The position numbers were made by a program, and so were the translations under genes. DNA of 64,000 bases from Acidovorax temperans (lineage in GTDB: Bacteria > Pseudomonadota > Gammaproteobacteria > Burkholderiales > Burkholderiaceae_C), in assembly GCF_006716905.1 (NCBI RefSeq), contig NZ_VFPV01000004.1, forward strand, positions 1-64,000. The letters run 5' to 3'. The notes beneath the pieces were generated by a model. The model searched no databases. It worked only from the letters and a program-made list of their open reading frames with translations, and was not told the origin of the DNA. This document shows positions 9,266-17,797 of this stretch, in pieces (position 1 is the stretch's first letter; each line of letters opens with the position of its first letter).

Positions 9266-9322
9266 CCCTGCAGCCCCGGGCAGCATTGGCAAGGGCCCAC
9301 GGCATCCGTTACCCTTCGGCCC

Positions 9323-9826
9323 ATGCGAGCCCTATCCTGTTCACTGCTGCTGGCGGCCACTGTGGCCCTGGTCGGTTGCAGCACTCCACCCACCCCATCG
9401 CCCAGCGCCACGGGGGCCTGGCCCACACAGCGCTCGGCAGCGCCCACGCTGTCGGACGAGCAGGCCCACGGCATTGCCATCCACGCCCTGGGGTTGGTGG
9501 GCACGCCGTATCGCTACGGGGGCAACACACCAGACTCGGGCTTTGACTGCAGCGGGCTCATTGGCTATGTGTACCGCAACCAGGTGGGCTCCGCGCCGCC
9601 ACGCACCGTGGCGCAACTGAGCAGCTGGGGCCAGGTGATTGACCGCAGCGAACGGCGCACCGGCGACCTGGTGGTGTTTGGCCGGGGCCGCAACCCGTCG
9701 CACGCAGGCATCTACGTGGGCGAAGGCCGCTTCGTGCATGCGCCCTCCACCGGCGGCGAAGTGCGCATGGACCACCTGGAATCCAAGTACTGGGCGAAGC
9801 AAAACGCATCGTTTCGCAGGCCCTGA
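9323..9826 (+). CDS. NlpC/P60-family lipoprotein, putative peptidoglycan endopeptidase
   Basis: 167 residues. The lipoprotein signal ends in LVGC (Cys19), so the mature protein should be lipid-anchored in the envelope. The C-terminal C40 peptidase domain has TPYRYGGNTPDSGFDCSGL with nucleophile Cys76, NPSHAGIYVG with His127, and a third polar residue at His139 (RFVHAPSTGG). This fits cleavage of gamma-D-Glu-meso-DAP type bonds in peptidoglycan stem peptides, as known for the family. It is a single gene between leuA and the DAHP synthase, with no obvious operon partner. Confidence 0.9.
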   Translation: MRALSCSLLLAATVALVGCSTPPTPSPSATGAWPTQRSAAPTLSDEQAHGIAIHALGLVGTPYRYGGNTPDSGFDCSGLIGYVYRNQVGSAPPRTVAQLSSWGQVIDRSERRTGDLVVFGRGRNPSHAGIYVGEGRFVHAPSTGGEVRMDHLESKYWAKQNASFRRP

Positions 9827-9874
9827 ATTCGGCCGCCCTGAGCGGCTTCGCCGCGCCGCGCGACAATCGGGGGC

Positions 9875-10984
9875 ATGACCCACGCACACCGCTCCGCCAC
9901 CCCCGTTTCCACCCACGACACCACGCGCATTGATGACACGCGCATCAAGGCCGTGCGCCCGCTCATCACGCCCGCGCTGCTGCAGGAGTGGCTGCCGCCT
10001 ACCGAAGCCGCTCTGGCGCTGGTGGAATCGAGCCGCGCCGCCATCTCGCGCGTGCTGCACGGCCAGGACGACCGCCTGGTGGTGGTGGTGGGCCCGTGCT
10101 CCATCCACGACCACGCCCAGGCCATGGAATATGCCCACGCCCTGAAGGTGCAGGCCGATGCGCTGCAGGACGACCTGCTCATCGTGATGCGCGTGTACTT
10201 TGAAAAGCCCCGCACAACCGTGGGCTGGAAGGGTTACATCAACGACCCGCACCTGGACGGCAGCTTCGCCATCAACGAAGGGCTGGAGCTGGCGCGCAAG
10301 CTGCTGCTGGATGTGCTGGCCACCGGCCTGCCCGTGGGCACCGAGTTTCTGGACCTGCTTTCGCCGCAGTTCATCAGCGACCTGGTGAGCTGGGGCGCCA
10401 TTGGCGCCCGCACCACCGAAAGCCAGAGCCACCGCCAGCTGGCCAGCGGCCTGAGCTGCCCCGTGGGCTTCAAGAACGGCACCGACGGTGGCGTGAAGGT
10501 GGCGAGCGACGCCATCCAGGCCGCGCAGGCGGCGCACGCCTTCATGGGCATGACCAAGATGGGCCAGGCCGCGATTTTTGAAACCCGCGGCAACCAGGAC
10601 TGCCACGTGATCCTGCGCGGCGGCAAGCAGCCCAACTACAGCGCCGCTGATGTGGACGCCACCTGCGCCGTGCTCAAGGCCGCTGGCCTGCGCGAGCAGG
10701 TGATGATCGACGTGAGCCACGCCAACAGCAGCAAGCAGCACCAACGCCAGATCACCGTGGCGCAAGACGTGGCTGGCCAGATTGCCGCGGGCGACCACCG
10801 CATCACCGGATTGATGATCGAAAGCCACCTGCAGGAAGGCCGCCAGGACATCGTGCCCGACCAGGCGCTGCAAAAGGGCGTGTCGGTGACGGACGCCTGC
10901 ATCAGCATGGCCCAGACCGTGCCGGTGCTGCAGGAACTGGCCGCCGCCGTGCGCGCCCGCCGGGCACATCGCGCAGCGGCATAA
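9875..10984 (+). CDS. aroG: 3-deoxy-7-phosphoheptulonate (DAHP) synthase, class I
   Basis: 369 residues, normal for the AroF/G/H type. It joins phosphoenolpyruvate and erythrose 4-phosphate, the entry to aromatic amino acid synthesis. Diagnostic stretches are VVVGPCSIHD, VGTEFLDLLSPQF, GARTTESQSHRQ, PVGFKNGTDG and MIDVSHANSSKQ. Which aromatic amino acid feeds back on it cannot be read here, so the symbol is by family. It starts 48 bp after the NlpC gene and is followed by hairpins at 10994-11008 and 11042-11070. Confidence 0.93.
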   Translation: MTHAHRSATPVSTHDTTRIDDTRIKAVRPLITPALLQEWLPPTEAALALVESSRAAISRVLHGQDDRLVVVVGPCSIHDHAQAMEYAHALKVQADALQDDLLIVMRVYFEKPRTTVGWKGYINDPHLDGSFAINEGLELARKLLLDVLATGLPVGTEFLDLLSPQFISDLVSWGAIGARTTESQSHRQLASGLSCPVGFKNGTDGGVKVASDAIQAAQAAHAFMGMTKMGQAAIFETRGNQDCHVILRGGKQPNYSAADVDATCAVLKAAGLREQVMIDVSHANSSKQHQRQITVAQDVAGQIAAGDHRITGLMIESHLQEGRQDIVPDQALQKGVSVTDACISMAQTVPVLQELAAAVRARRAHRAAA

Positions 10985-11041
10985 GCGAGTTGGGCTGGGG
11001 CGCCCAGCTGCCCGAGCCGCCCAAGGGAGCAAGAACAGGCA

Positions 11042-11076
11042 GTGCGTCTGCCACCCATGTGGGTACGCACTTGTTT
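11042..11076 (+). terminator. Possible terminator after DAHP synthase
   Basis: GTGCGT at 11042-11047 pairs with ACGCAC at 11065-11070, enclosing the palindrome ACCCATGTGGGT. A short TTGTTT follows. The weak T-run makes it only a candidate. Confidence 0.4.
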
Positions 11077-11219
11077 CACGGTGTAGCATAGACGCCGAGT
11101 GCCCCCCGAGCTTGTCCATCACCCCTCTGGCGGGGCCCAGGCCATTCCATGCTGGTGATTTTTTCCCACCGACCACTGCCGATACACCGCAGGCCACCCC
11201 CACGGAGGCCTGTCTGATC

Positions 11220-14200
11220 ATGGCCGCGTTGCAGTTACCGCCCGTGCACTCCACCGATGCCGCCAGGCTGCGGGCGCTGGCGGAATACGCAATCCTGGAC
11301 ACTGACCAGGAAGAGTCTTTTGACCAGCTGGCCTTGCTGGCGGCGCGGCTGTGCAGCGCCCCCATGGCGGTGGTGAATTTTCTGGATGCCGAGCGGCAAT
11401 GGTTCAAGGCCGCTGTGGGCGTGCCCATGCGCGAAACGCCCCGCTCCGAGGCATTTTGCGACCACGCCTTGCGCAGCCCGCACCAGCCCACCGTGGTGCA
11501 AGACACCACCCGGCACCCGATTTTTGCCACCTACCCTTCGGTGGTGGGTGAGCCCCACATTCGCTTTTACGCCTGCGTCCCCCTCGTCACGGACGAAGGC
11601 CATGCCCTGGGCACCCTGGCGGTGATGGACACGCGCTGCCGGGGCCTGGCGGCGGAGGAATTGCAAGCGCTGCAGATGCTGGCCCGCCAGACCATGGACC
11701 AGCTGGAACTGCGCAGGCAAAAACTGCAGCTGTCCATGGCGCTGCAAGAGCGCGAACAGATGCGTGCCGCGCTGCAAGCGCAAAATAACGTGCTGCAGGC
11801 CGCGGGCCGCGTGGCGCGCCTGGGTGGCTGGGTGATGGAGCTGCCCAGCCGGGCATTCACGCTGTCTTCCGGCATTGCCAGCACGTTTGGCATGCGCCGC
11901 GCAGAAGAGTCCGCCAGCGAAGACCGCCCTGCCACGTACGCCCTGGACGAGGTGTTGAAAGCCTTCCAGCCCCCCTTTCACGAACGGATGCAGCAGGCCT
12001 TTGCTAACTGCATACAAACCGGGCGCGACCTGGACGAGGTGGCCGAGGTGACGCTGCCGCAAGGGCAACGGCTGTGGGTGCGCACCAGCGGCCATGCTGT
12101 GCGCGACGAAGAGGGCCAGATCGTGCGGGTCGAGGGTGCGTTCCAGGACATTTCTGCGCAGCACCAGGCCGAAATGCAGGCCCAGCGCAACGCACAGCAC
12201 CACGCCGAGCTGCTGCAGGTGCAGCAGCAAATATCGTCGCTGGACATGGCGCTGCCCGACGCACTGCGGCTGGTGGCCCACACGGTGCAAAAGCAGACAG
12301 GCGCGCGCGGGGCCATGATCGAATTGCTGGAGGCCGAGCAACTGGTGGCCAAGGCGTCGGTGGGCGACATGGTGCGCCCTGAAGGCAACCTGCTGTCGGT
12401 GCACGACAGCATCTTGTGGCCTGCGCTGCACAAGGGCCACACGGTGTGGTGCAACGACACCCAGGCAGCCGGCTGGGACATGGCCTCCATGCCGCACCGC
12501 TGGGGCGTTCGCTCGGTGATGGCCACACCGCTGCGCGCGGGCAACCACATCGTGGGCAGCCTCAAGGTCACCTCCGACCAACCCGATGCCTTCTCGCGCA
12601 GCGATGTGGACCGGCTGGAAATCCTCACCGAATCGCTCGGCACCACGGTACAGCTGCGGCATGTGGCCAGCCAGCTCGAAGCCTCGGCGCGCCAATACCG
12701 CCTGATGTTCAACGAGCACCCACACCCGATGTGGGTGTACGAAAGCGGGAGTCTGCGCCTGCTGGCGGTGAACCGGGCCATGCTTTCGCAGTACGGCTAT
12801 ACCGAAGCCGAGGCGTTGCAGCTGAATCTGCTGGATCTGTGGCCCGCTTCGGAGCGCGAGAAAGTGCGCACCGCCGTGCAGGCCACGGCCTCGAAAAGCA
12901 GGCATGTGCCCGCACTGTGCCTGCAGTTGTGCAAGGACGGCAGCCTGTTTGACGCGGAAGTGACTGCGGGCAGCATCAGCTTCAACGGCGTGGCCGCCCG
13001 CCAGGTGCTGGCGGTGGATGTGACCGAGCGCCTGCGGGCCGAACGCGAGATTGCGCGCATGGCGCGTGCCCAGAAGCTGCTGAGTGCCTGTAACGAAACC
13101 CTGGTGCGTGCGACGTCTGAATCTGCCTTGCTGCAGGCCATCTGCCAGATCGCGGTGGACATTGGCGGCTACCGCATGGGCTGGGTGGGCTTCGCCCACG
13201 ACGACGAACACAAGACGATTGCCCGCGTGGCCCACGCTGGCTACACGCACGAGTATCTGGACAAGTTGCGCGTGAGCTGGGACGAAAACAGCCCCTGCGG
13301 CCGAGGGCCTGCCGGTCAGGCGGTGCGCAGCGGCCAACCCGTGATCGTGCATGACCTGCGCAAGAGCAACGACCTGGGCAAGAGCAACGACCTGGGCGAC
13401 TGGACCCAGCGCATGCTGGACAACGGTTTTCACGGCGTGATTTGCCTGCCCCTGCGCGAGCAGGGCAAGACCTTTGGCCTGCTGTACCTGTACGCCCCCG
13501 AAATCCTGCACATCAGCCCGCAGGAAACGGCGCTGCTGCAAGACCTGGCCAACGACCTGGCGTTCGGCATCACCAGCTTGCGTGCCCACAAGGCGCAGCA
13601 GCGCATTCTGGACTCGGTCATCCAGGTGGCGGCGGCGGTGTCGGCCAGCACCGGCACGGCATTTTTTGTGCAGCTGGCCACCAACATGGCCGAAGCGCTG
13701 GGCGCGCAGGCTGGCTGCGTGATGCGCATGAGCCAGCCCTCCGGCCAGCCCCCCCGCGCCATCAGCCTGGCCACCGTCATCGACGGGGTGGAGCAACCCG
13801 CCTTTGACATGCCCATGGAAGGCTCCCCCAGCATGCAGCTGCTGACGCAGCGGCAATACGTGGTGGCCGACCATATGCTGCAACATTACCCGCGCTCGTA
13901 CCTGGGCGGCAAGATCGGAGCCCGCGCCTATGCGGGCCAGCAGCTGTGCAGTGCCGACGGACAGGTGATTGGCGCCATTTTTGTGCTGTTCCGCCAGGCG
14001 TTGACAGACCCGGACTTTGTCACCTCCACCCTGCAGATTTTTGCGGCCCGGGCCTCGGCAGAGATCGAGCGCCTGGCGGCCGATGCCCGCATCCGCCACC
14101 AGGCGTCGCTGCTGGACAAGGCGCAGGACGCCATCCTGGTGCGCGACCTGGACCACCGCATCATCTACTGGAACAAAAGCGCCGAGCGCATGTACGGCTG

Positions 14201-15770
14201 GACGCAGCTGCAGGTGCTGGGCCAGTCGGTGCAGACCTTGCTGTACGAAGACCCCACGCCCTTCCTGCGGGGCACCGAAGCCACCCTTGAACACGGCGAG
14301 TGGACGGGCGAGCTGGTGCAGCGCCACCGTGACGGGCGCACCATCGATGTGGAAGGGCGCTGGACCCTGGTGCGCGGCGAAGACGGGCAGCCCCAGTCCA
14401 TCCTGGCCATCAACACCGACATCACCCAGCGCAAGGCCACCGAGCGTGAAATCCAGCGCCTGGCCTTTTACGACCCGCTGACCAGCCTGCCCAACCGCAT
14501 GCTGCTGATGGACCGCATGCACCATGCCCTGGCTGCCGCGCAGCGCCACCAGCAGGGCGGGGCGCTGCTGTTCATCGACCTGGACAACTTCAAGCAGCTC
14601 AACGACACCCTGGGCCACGACCAGGGCGATTTGCTGCTGCAGCAAGTGGCCAAGCGGCTGGGCCACTGCGTGCGCAGCGTGGACACCGTGGCACGCCTGG
14701 GTGGCGACGAGTTTGTGGTCATGCTCGAAGAACTCAGCGCCTCGGGCGACGACCTGGTGCTGCAGGCGCGCAGCGTGGGCGAAAAAATCCTGTCCACGCT
14801 GTCCATGCCGTACCCGCTGCAGGGCTACCAATACCGCAGCACCCCCAGCATTGGCATTGCGCCGTTCACCGGCACCGAGTCCACTACCGTGAGCGAGTTG
14901 CTCAAGCAGGCCGACCTGGCCATGTACCAGGCCAAAGCTGCAGGGCGCGACACCCTGCGGTTCTTTGACCCACAGATGCAGGCCGTGGTGACGGCGCGTG
15001 CAGCGCTGGAGACCGACCTGCGCGCGGCCCTGGCGCAAGACGAGTTTTTTTTGCACTTCCAGCCCCAGCTGCGCCAAAGCGGCGCGATTGCGGGCGTGGA
15101 AGCGCTGCTGCGCTGGAAGCACGCGCAGCGCGGCATGGTGTCGCCATCAGACTTCATTGCCCTGGCCGAAGAAACCGGGCTGATCGTGCCGCTGGGCCGC
15201 TGGGTGCTGCACCACGCCTGCAAGCTGCTGGCCAGCTGGCAGAACGACCCCTTGCGCCGCGACCTGACCATGGCCGTGAACGTCAGCTCCAGCCAGTTCC
15301 GCAGCCCCACCTTTGTGGACGATGTGGCGCGCGTGCTGGCCATCACAGGAGCGCCTTCCGGCCAGCTCAAGCTGGAACTGACCGAAAGCGTGCTGGTGGA
15401 AGACATGGAAAGCACCATCGCCACCATGGAAGCCCTGCGCGCCTATGGCGTGGGTTTTTCACTGGACGACTTTGGCACCGGCTATTCCTCACTGAGCTAC
15501 CTCAAGCGCATGCCGCTCGACCAGCTCAAGATCGACCAGAGCTTTGTGCGCGATGTGCTCTCCGACCCCAACGACGCCGCTATCGTGCACACCATCATCG
15601 GGCTCTCGCGCAGCCTGGGGCTGGACGTGATCGCCGAAGGGGTTGAAACCAAAGAGCAGCGCATTTCGCTGGGCGGGGCCGGTTGCGACCTGTACCAGGG
15701 CTACCTGTTCAGCAAACCGCTGCCTGTGGCAGACCTCGAAGCCTTCCTCACGCAAGCCCTGCAGGGCTGA
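11220..15770 (+). CDS. Multi-GAF/PAS sensor GGDEF-EAL protein
   Basis: 1516 residues and no clear membrane segment, so probably a soluble sensor. Order by eye: N-terminal GAF (DTDQEESFDQLALLAARLCS...), PAS, GAF, PAS (YRLMFNEHPHPMWVYESG), GAF (VDIGGYRMGWVGFA), a further GAF-like region, PAS (DAILVRDLDHRIIYWNKSAERMYGWT), GGDEF and EAL. GGDEF is intact at residues 1161-1165 and EAL at 1294-1296, with [10 protein letters not shown] later, so both c-di-GMP synthesis and breakdown are possible. The ATG at 11220 has GGAGG 12 bases upstream; a TTG at 11112 would add 36 unconserved-looking residues. It contains an 18-bp tandem duplication (separate entry) and is followed by a strong terminator. Confidence 0.9.
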   Translation: MAALQLPPVHSTDAARLRALAEYAILDTDQEESFDQLALLAARLCSAPMAVVNFLDAERQWFKAAVGVPMRETPRSEAFCDHALRSPHQPTVVQDTTRHPIFATYPSVVGEPHIRFYACVPLVTDEGHALGTLAVMDTRCRGLAAEELQALQMLARQTMDQLELRRQKLQLSMALQEREQMRAALQAQNNVLQAAGRVARLGGWVMELPSRAFTLSSGIASTFGMRRAEESASEDRPATYALDEVLKAFQPPFHERMQQAFANCIQTGRDLDEVAEVTLPQGQRLWVRTSGHAVRDEEGQIVRVEGAFQDISAQHQAEMQAQRNAQHHAELLQVQQQISSLDMALPDALRLVAHTVQKQTGARGAMIELLEAEQLVAKASVGDMVRPEGNLLSVHDSILWPALHKGHTVWCNDTQAAGWDMASMPHRWGVRSVMATPLRAGNHIVGSLKVTSDQPDAFSRSDVDRLEILTESLGTTVQLRHVASQLEASARQYRLMFNEHPHPMWVYESGSLRLLAVNRAMLSQYGYTEAEALQLNLLDLWPASEREKVRTAVQATASKSRHVPALCLQLCKDGSLFDAEVTAGSISFNGVAARQVLAVDVTERLRAEREIARMARAQKLLSACNETLVRATSESALLQAICQIAVDIGGYRMGWVGFAHDDEHKTIARVAHAGYTHEYLDKLRVSWDENSPCGRGPAGQAVRSGQPVIVHDLRKSNDLGKSNDLGDWTQRMLDNGFHGVICLPLREQGKTFGLLYLYAPEILHISPQETALLQDLANDLAFGITSLRAHKAQQRILDSVIQVAAAVSASTGTAFFVQLATNMAEALGAQAGCVMRMSQPSGQPPRAISLATVIDGVEQPAFDMPMEGSPSMQLLTQRQYVVADHMLQHYPRSYLGGKIGARAYAGQQLCSADGQVIGAIFVLFRQALTDPDFVTSTLQIFAARASAEIERLAADARIRHQASLLDKAQDAILVRDLDHRIIYWNKSAERMYGWTQLQVLGQSVQTLLYEDPTPFLRGTEATLEHGEWTGELVQRHRDGRTIDVEGRWTLVRGEDGQPQSILAINTDITQRKATEREIQRLAFYDPLTSLPNRMLLMDRMHHALAAAQRHQQGGALLFIDLDNFKQLNDTLGHDQGDLLLQQVAKRLGHCVRSVDTVARLGGDEFVVMLEELSASGDDLVLQARSVGEKILSTLSMPYPLQGYQYRSTPSIGIAPFTGTESTTVSELLKQADLAMYQAKAAGRDTLRFFDPQMQAVVTARAALETDLRAALAQDEFFLHFQPQLRQSGAIAGVEALLRWKHAQRGMVSPSDFIALAEETGLIVPLGRWVLHHACKLLASWQNDPLRRDLTMAVNVSSSQFRSPTFVDDVARVLAITGAPSGQLKLELTESVLVEDMESTIATMEALRAYGVGFSLDDFGTGYSSLSYLKRMPLDQLKIDQSFVRDVLSDPNDAAIVHTIIGLSRSLGLDVIAEGVETKEQRISLGGAGCDLYQGYLFSKPLPVADLEAFLTQALQG
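13362..13397 (+). repeat. 18-bp in-frame tandem duplication
   Basis: AAGAGCAACGACCTGGGC occurs twice back to back, encoding KSNDLG-KSNDLG inside a GAF region. The copies are identical, which suggests recent slippage. Confidence 0.9.
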
Positions 15771-15778
15771 GCGTGTTG

Positions 15779-15799
15779 CCGGCACCCTGTGCCGGTTTT
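15779..15799 (+). terminator. Intrinsic terminator after the GAF/PAS GGDEF-EAL gene
   Basis: CCGGCAC-CCT-GTGCCGG followed by TTTT, 8 bases after the stop codon. It marks the boundary between the left-hand genes and the non-coding origin-like region. Confidence 0.8.
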
Positions 15800-16093
15800 C
15801 CCCATCGCGCCCACAACTTTTGTCTTCTGTGGGCAGTGCGCACCACTTGCTCCACCCTTCCAGCCCCGCCAAGGGGCCTTGCGCGCACTGCGCCATTGCA
15901 GCGCCACCCCCCCCAGCAGTTGATGTCATGCAACGCGTTGTGGGCTGCCTGACGGCCTTTGAAGGCCCCTGCCCCCCTAAGGCCCCCACACCTGGCTGCC
16001 AACGCGGGGGTTTCCTGTCTTTTCCATCGCCAGCGCCTACCCGGCGTACCGCATGGGCCTGCGCTGCCGGTTCCCGGTTGTTCTTCTGTCTTC

Positions 16094-16158
16094 TTCTTTA
16101 ATGTCTTTATAAAAACATAGTCGTAGTAGTAGAGCAGGGCCCTGGGTGTGGACAACCC
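16094..16158 (+). repeat. Origin-like module, copy 1 (DnaA-trio plus DnaA box)
   Basis: TTCTTTAATGTCTTTATAAA, then CATAGTCGTAGTAGTAGAGC, then a GGGCCC-containing spacer and TGTGGACAA. It aligns base for base, without gaps, to the copy at 16577. Similarity continues for about 45 bp more (TTTTTTCC, GCACTTGCGT, TGTGCGC). Confidence 0.7.
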
Positions 16159-16335
16159 TTTTTTTCCTTTGCACCACAAGCACTTGCGTGGATGCAAACC
16201 CTGTGCGCCGAACCCTGTTGGCGCTGTCACGCCAGCGGGGACAAAACGGGCACATCGGCTTTTTCTGTGGATAAGCCAGCACTTGTGCCGGAAATATCCC
16301 CAGTTTTATGCAGCACCGCGTCGGCAACGCCTGTT

Positions 16336-16398
16336 CTCAGCCAAAACGCAGGCTAGCGCTTTACCAGCAAGCTCAATCAGCTCATTTTTTTATAGCAA
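16336..16398 (-). repeat. Dispersed intergenic repeat, copy 3 (diverged)
   Basis: Read on the minus strand: GCTATAAAAAAATGAGCTG, then CTTGCTGGTAAAGCGCTAG and TTTTGGCTGAGAA. It lies between the two origin-like modules. Confidence 0.6.
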
Positions 16399-16576
16399 AA
16401 CGGGGCATTGCCGCAAACAAAGGGGTGCACCCGCCCGCATTTGCCCAGGTTCATGCGGGCAAGCCCACCCCATGCGCCGGCCAATCCCCCCTTTTTTCTA
16501 CACCCCGCACACCGCCCCGCCACTTTTCAGGTATTCACAACCCTGCCCGGTTTGCCTCCCGGCGGTTGATAGGTTG

Positions 16577-16641
16577 TTCTTTAAAAGCTTTATATTGAAA
16601 TAGCAGTAGTAGTAGAGCAACGCCTTTTTTGTGGACAACTG
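16577..16641 (+). repeat. Origin-like module, copy 2 (DnaA-trio plus DnaA box)
   Basis: TTCTTTAAAAGCTTTATATT, then AATAGCAGTAGTAGTAGAGC, then CTTTTTTGTGGACAACTG. This is the more AT-rich copy and carries a T6 run before the box. Two perfect DnaA boxes follow at 16748 and 16788. Confidence 0.7.
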
Positions 16642-16814
16642 CATTTTTTCCAATGGCTGCGCGCACTTGCGTTGCAAAAAACCATGTGCGCTGGTCTGTA
16701 TGAAAATGCTGGCTGACAGACAACAACTTTGGCGTGGCGGATTTTTGTGTGGATAACTTGGTAGTTGCTCTGCCTGAAAGCACAGCTTTATCCACAGGCC
16801 GCTGCCAGCACCAT

Positions 16815-16848
16815 GAAAAAAGCCCGCAATCCGGGTGGATTGCGGGCT
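16815..16848 (-). terminator. Intrinsic terminator of the LTXXQ-protein gene
   Basis: AGCCCGCAATCC (16821-16832), loop GGGT, GGATTGCGGGCT (16837-16848). On the minus strand the 12-bp stem is followed by a run of T (AAAAAA at 16815-16821 on +). Confidence 0.9.
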
Positions 16849-16891
16849 GCTGGGGGCGGGAATGGCCCCCAGGGGTGGGGGATGCGCCAGA

Positions 16892-17446
16892 TCAGCGTGC
16901 GGGGCCGCCTGGGCCGCGGCCGCCGTGGCCATCGGGGCCGTGGTGGTGGCCGTGCATGCCGCCGTGGTCGCGCCCACCCCGGTGCTTGCCGGGGCCTTGG
17001 CGGTGGAATTCGGCGTCAAACGTCTTTTGCTGCTCAGGGCTCAAGGCGGCGTAGAAGGTTTTCACGGCTTCATCGCGCTTGTCGGCCTGGGCGGTGTGCC
17101 GGGCGCGCATTTCGCGCATGCGGTCAATGCGCTCGGGGGTGGTGAGTTTGTCCAGTTCCTTGTAGTCGGGGCGGGCGGGGCGCTCGCCGGGTTGCATCGC
17201 GGCGGTGAACTGGGTCCAGGCGCTTTCCTGGGCGGCGGTCAGCTTGAGTTTTTCTTTCAGGGCGGCCTGGCGCTGGGCCATGCGTTCCTGGTAGCGCTGC
17301 GCCATGTCACCGGTCTTGCGGGCGGGGGCGCTGGCGGCCTGTGCGGCAGCGGGTGCAGGAGCCTGGGTTTGGGCCAGGGCGGGCAAAGTGAGTGCGGCCA
17401 GCACGGCGGTGGCTACCCAGCGGCGGCTTGAAAATGCAGCGGTCAT
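16892..17446 (-). CDS. LTXXQ-motif periplasmic protein, Spy/CpxP-like, His/Gly-rich tail
   Basis: 184 residues starting at 17446 after a clear ribosome site (AAAGGACTGATTCC then ATG). The signal peptide is RRWVATAVLAALTLPALAQ. The helical middle holds two family motifs, KLTAAQESAWTQF and ALSPEQQKTFDAEF, as in Spy/CpxP and related periplasmic chaperone or stress-sensing proteins. The last 35 residues are Gly/His-rich (HGGMHGHHHGPDGHGG), which could bind metal. A perfect terminator follows. The reading frame stays open upstream of 17446 across an intergenic repeat, but that part is not credible protein. Role in envelope or metal stress is inferred. Confidence 0.85.
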   Translation of the reverse strand: MTAAFSSRRWVATAVLAALTLPALAQTQAPAPAAAQAASAPARKTGDMAQRYQERMAQRQAALKEKLKLTAAQESAWTQFTAAMQPGERPARPDYKELDKLTTPERIDRMREMRARHTAQADKRDEAVKTFYAALSPEQQKTFDAEFHRQGPGKHRGGRDHGGMHGHHHGPDGHGGRGPGGPAR

Positions 17447-17797
17447 GGAATCAGTCCTTTCACAGGGGGTGAAGTTCTCCGCCACAACGACCGTTGCAGC
17501 GGTTGAAGCCAGTGTGCGCCGCCCATGTATCGCCTGCGTGAGCAGGATTGAAGCCTGTGTAAAGTTGTGACAAGCCGGGGTGTACGGCGCGCGGGTGGAG
17601 CCGCGGAAGTTTTGTGCCAGAAAGTGCCTCCAGGCGAATCCAAGAAAGCGCAAGCAGCTATTGAATTGATAGCGATTGCTGCAGGCTGTGGATATCATTA
17701 GGGTTCGGCGCGGCGACCCTGTTTGGCGCGTAGGCCGGCGGGGCCCGCGCCAGCGCCGACAATTACCCCCAGTCAGACAACGAAGCGAAGGATTTCC
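17447..17797. other. Divergent intergenic region between LTXXQ gene and rdgC
   Basis: 351 bp with no gene. It holds the ribosome site of the LTXXQ gene at its left end, repeat copy 4 at 17645-17685, and the AAGGA ribosome site of rdgC at its right end. No convincing -35/-10 pair was picked by eye. Confidence 0.6.
17645..17685 (-). repeat. Dispersed intergenic repeat, copy 4 (partial)
   Basis: GAAAGCGCAAGCAGCTATTG on the + strand, that is the CAATAGCTGCTTGCGCTT core on the minus strand. The GGCC/AAAA tail is missing. Confidence 0.7.

Larger units (their letters stand above)
16094..16796. other. Candidate replication origin (oriC-like), duplicated module
   Basis: This lies in a stretch of about 1.1 kb without a credible gene. 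Perfect DnaA boxes: TGTGGATAA at 16266-16274 and 16748-16756, and TTATCCACA at 16788-16796. One-mismatch boxes TGTGGACAA lie at 16147-16155 and 16630-16638. Two modules repeat 483 bp apart: TTCTTTAA and an AT-rich tract, TAG triplets ending GTAGTAGTAGAGCA, the TGTGGACAA box, GCACTTGCGT, then TGTGGATAA 118-119 bp after the first box. TAG triplets beside a DnaA box match the DnaA-trio unwinding element of bacterial origins. The par genes and parS sites 30-40 kb away fit an origin-proximal position. No dnaA, dnaN or rpmH is present, which is unusual. Confidence 0.65.

Noticed and set aside
9341-11530. 729-codon open frame on the minus strand
   Set aside because: Antisense to NlpC and DAHP synthase genes, both of which are clear.
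11235-15122. 1295-codon open frame on the minus strand
   Set aside because: Antisense to the GAF/PAS GGDEF-EAL gene; His/Gln/Val-rich composition typical of shadow frames.
16148-16603. 151-codon + frame in the origin-like region
   Set aside because: Runs through DnaA boxes and the duplicated module; no domain, odd composition, no ribosome site.
16081-16800. CRISPR array
   Set aside because: Only two long diverged repeat units with 400 bp between them and no cas genes.
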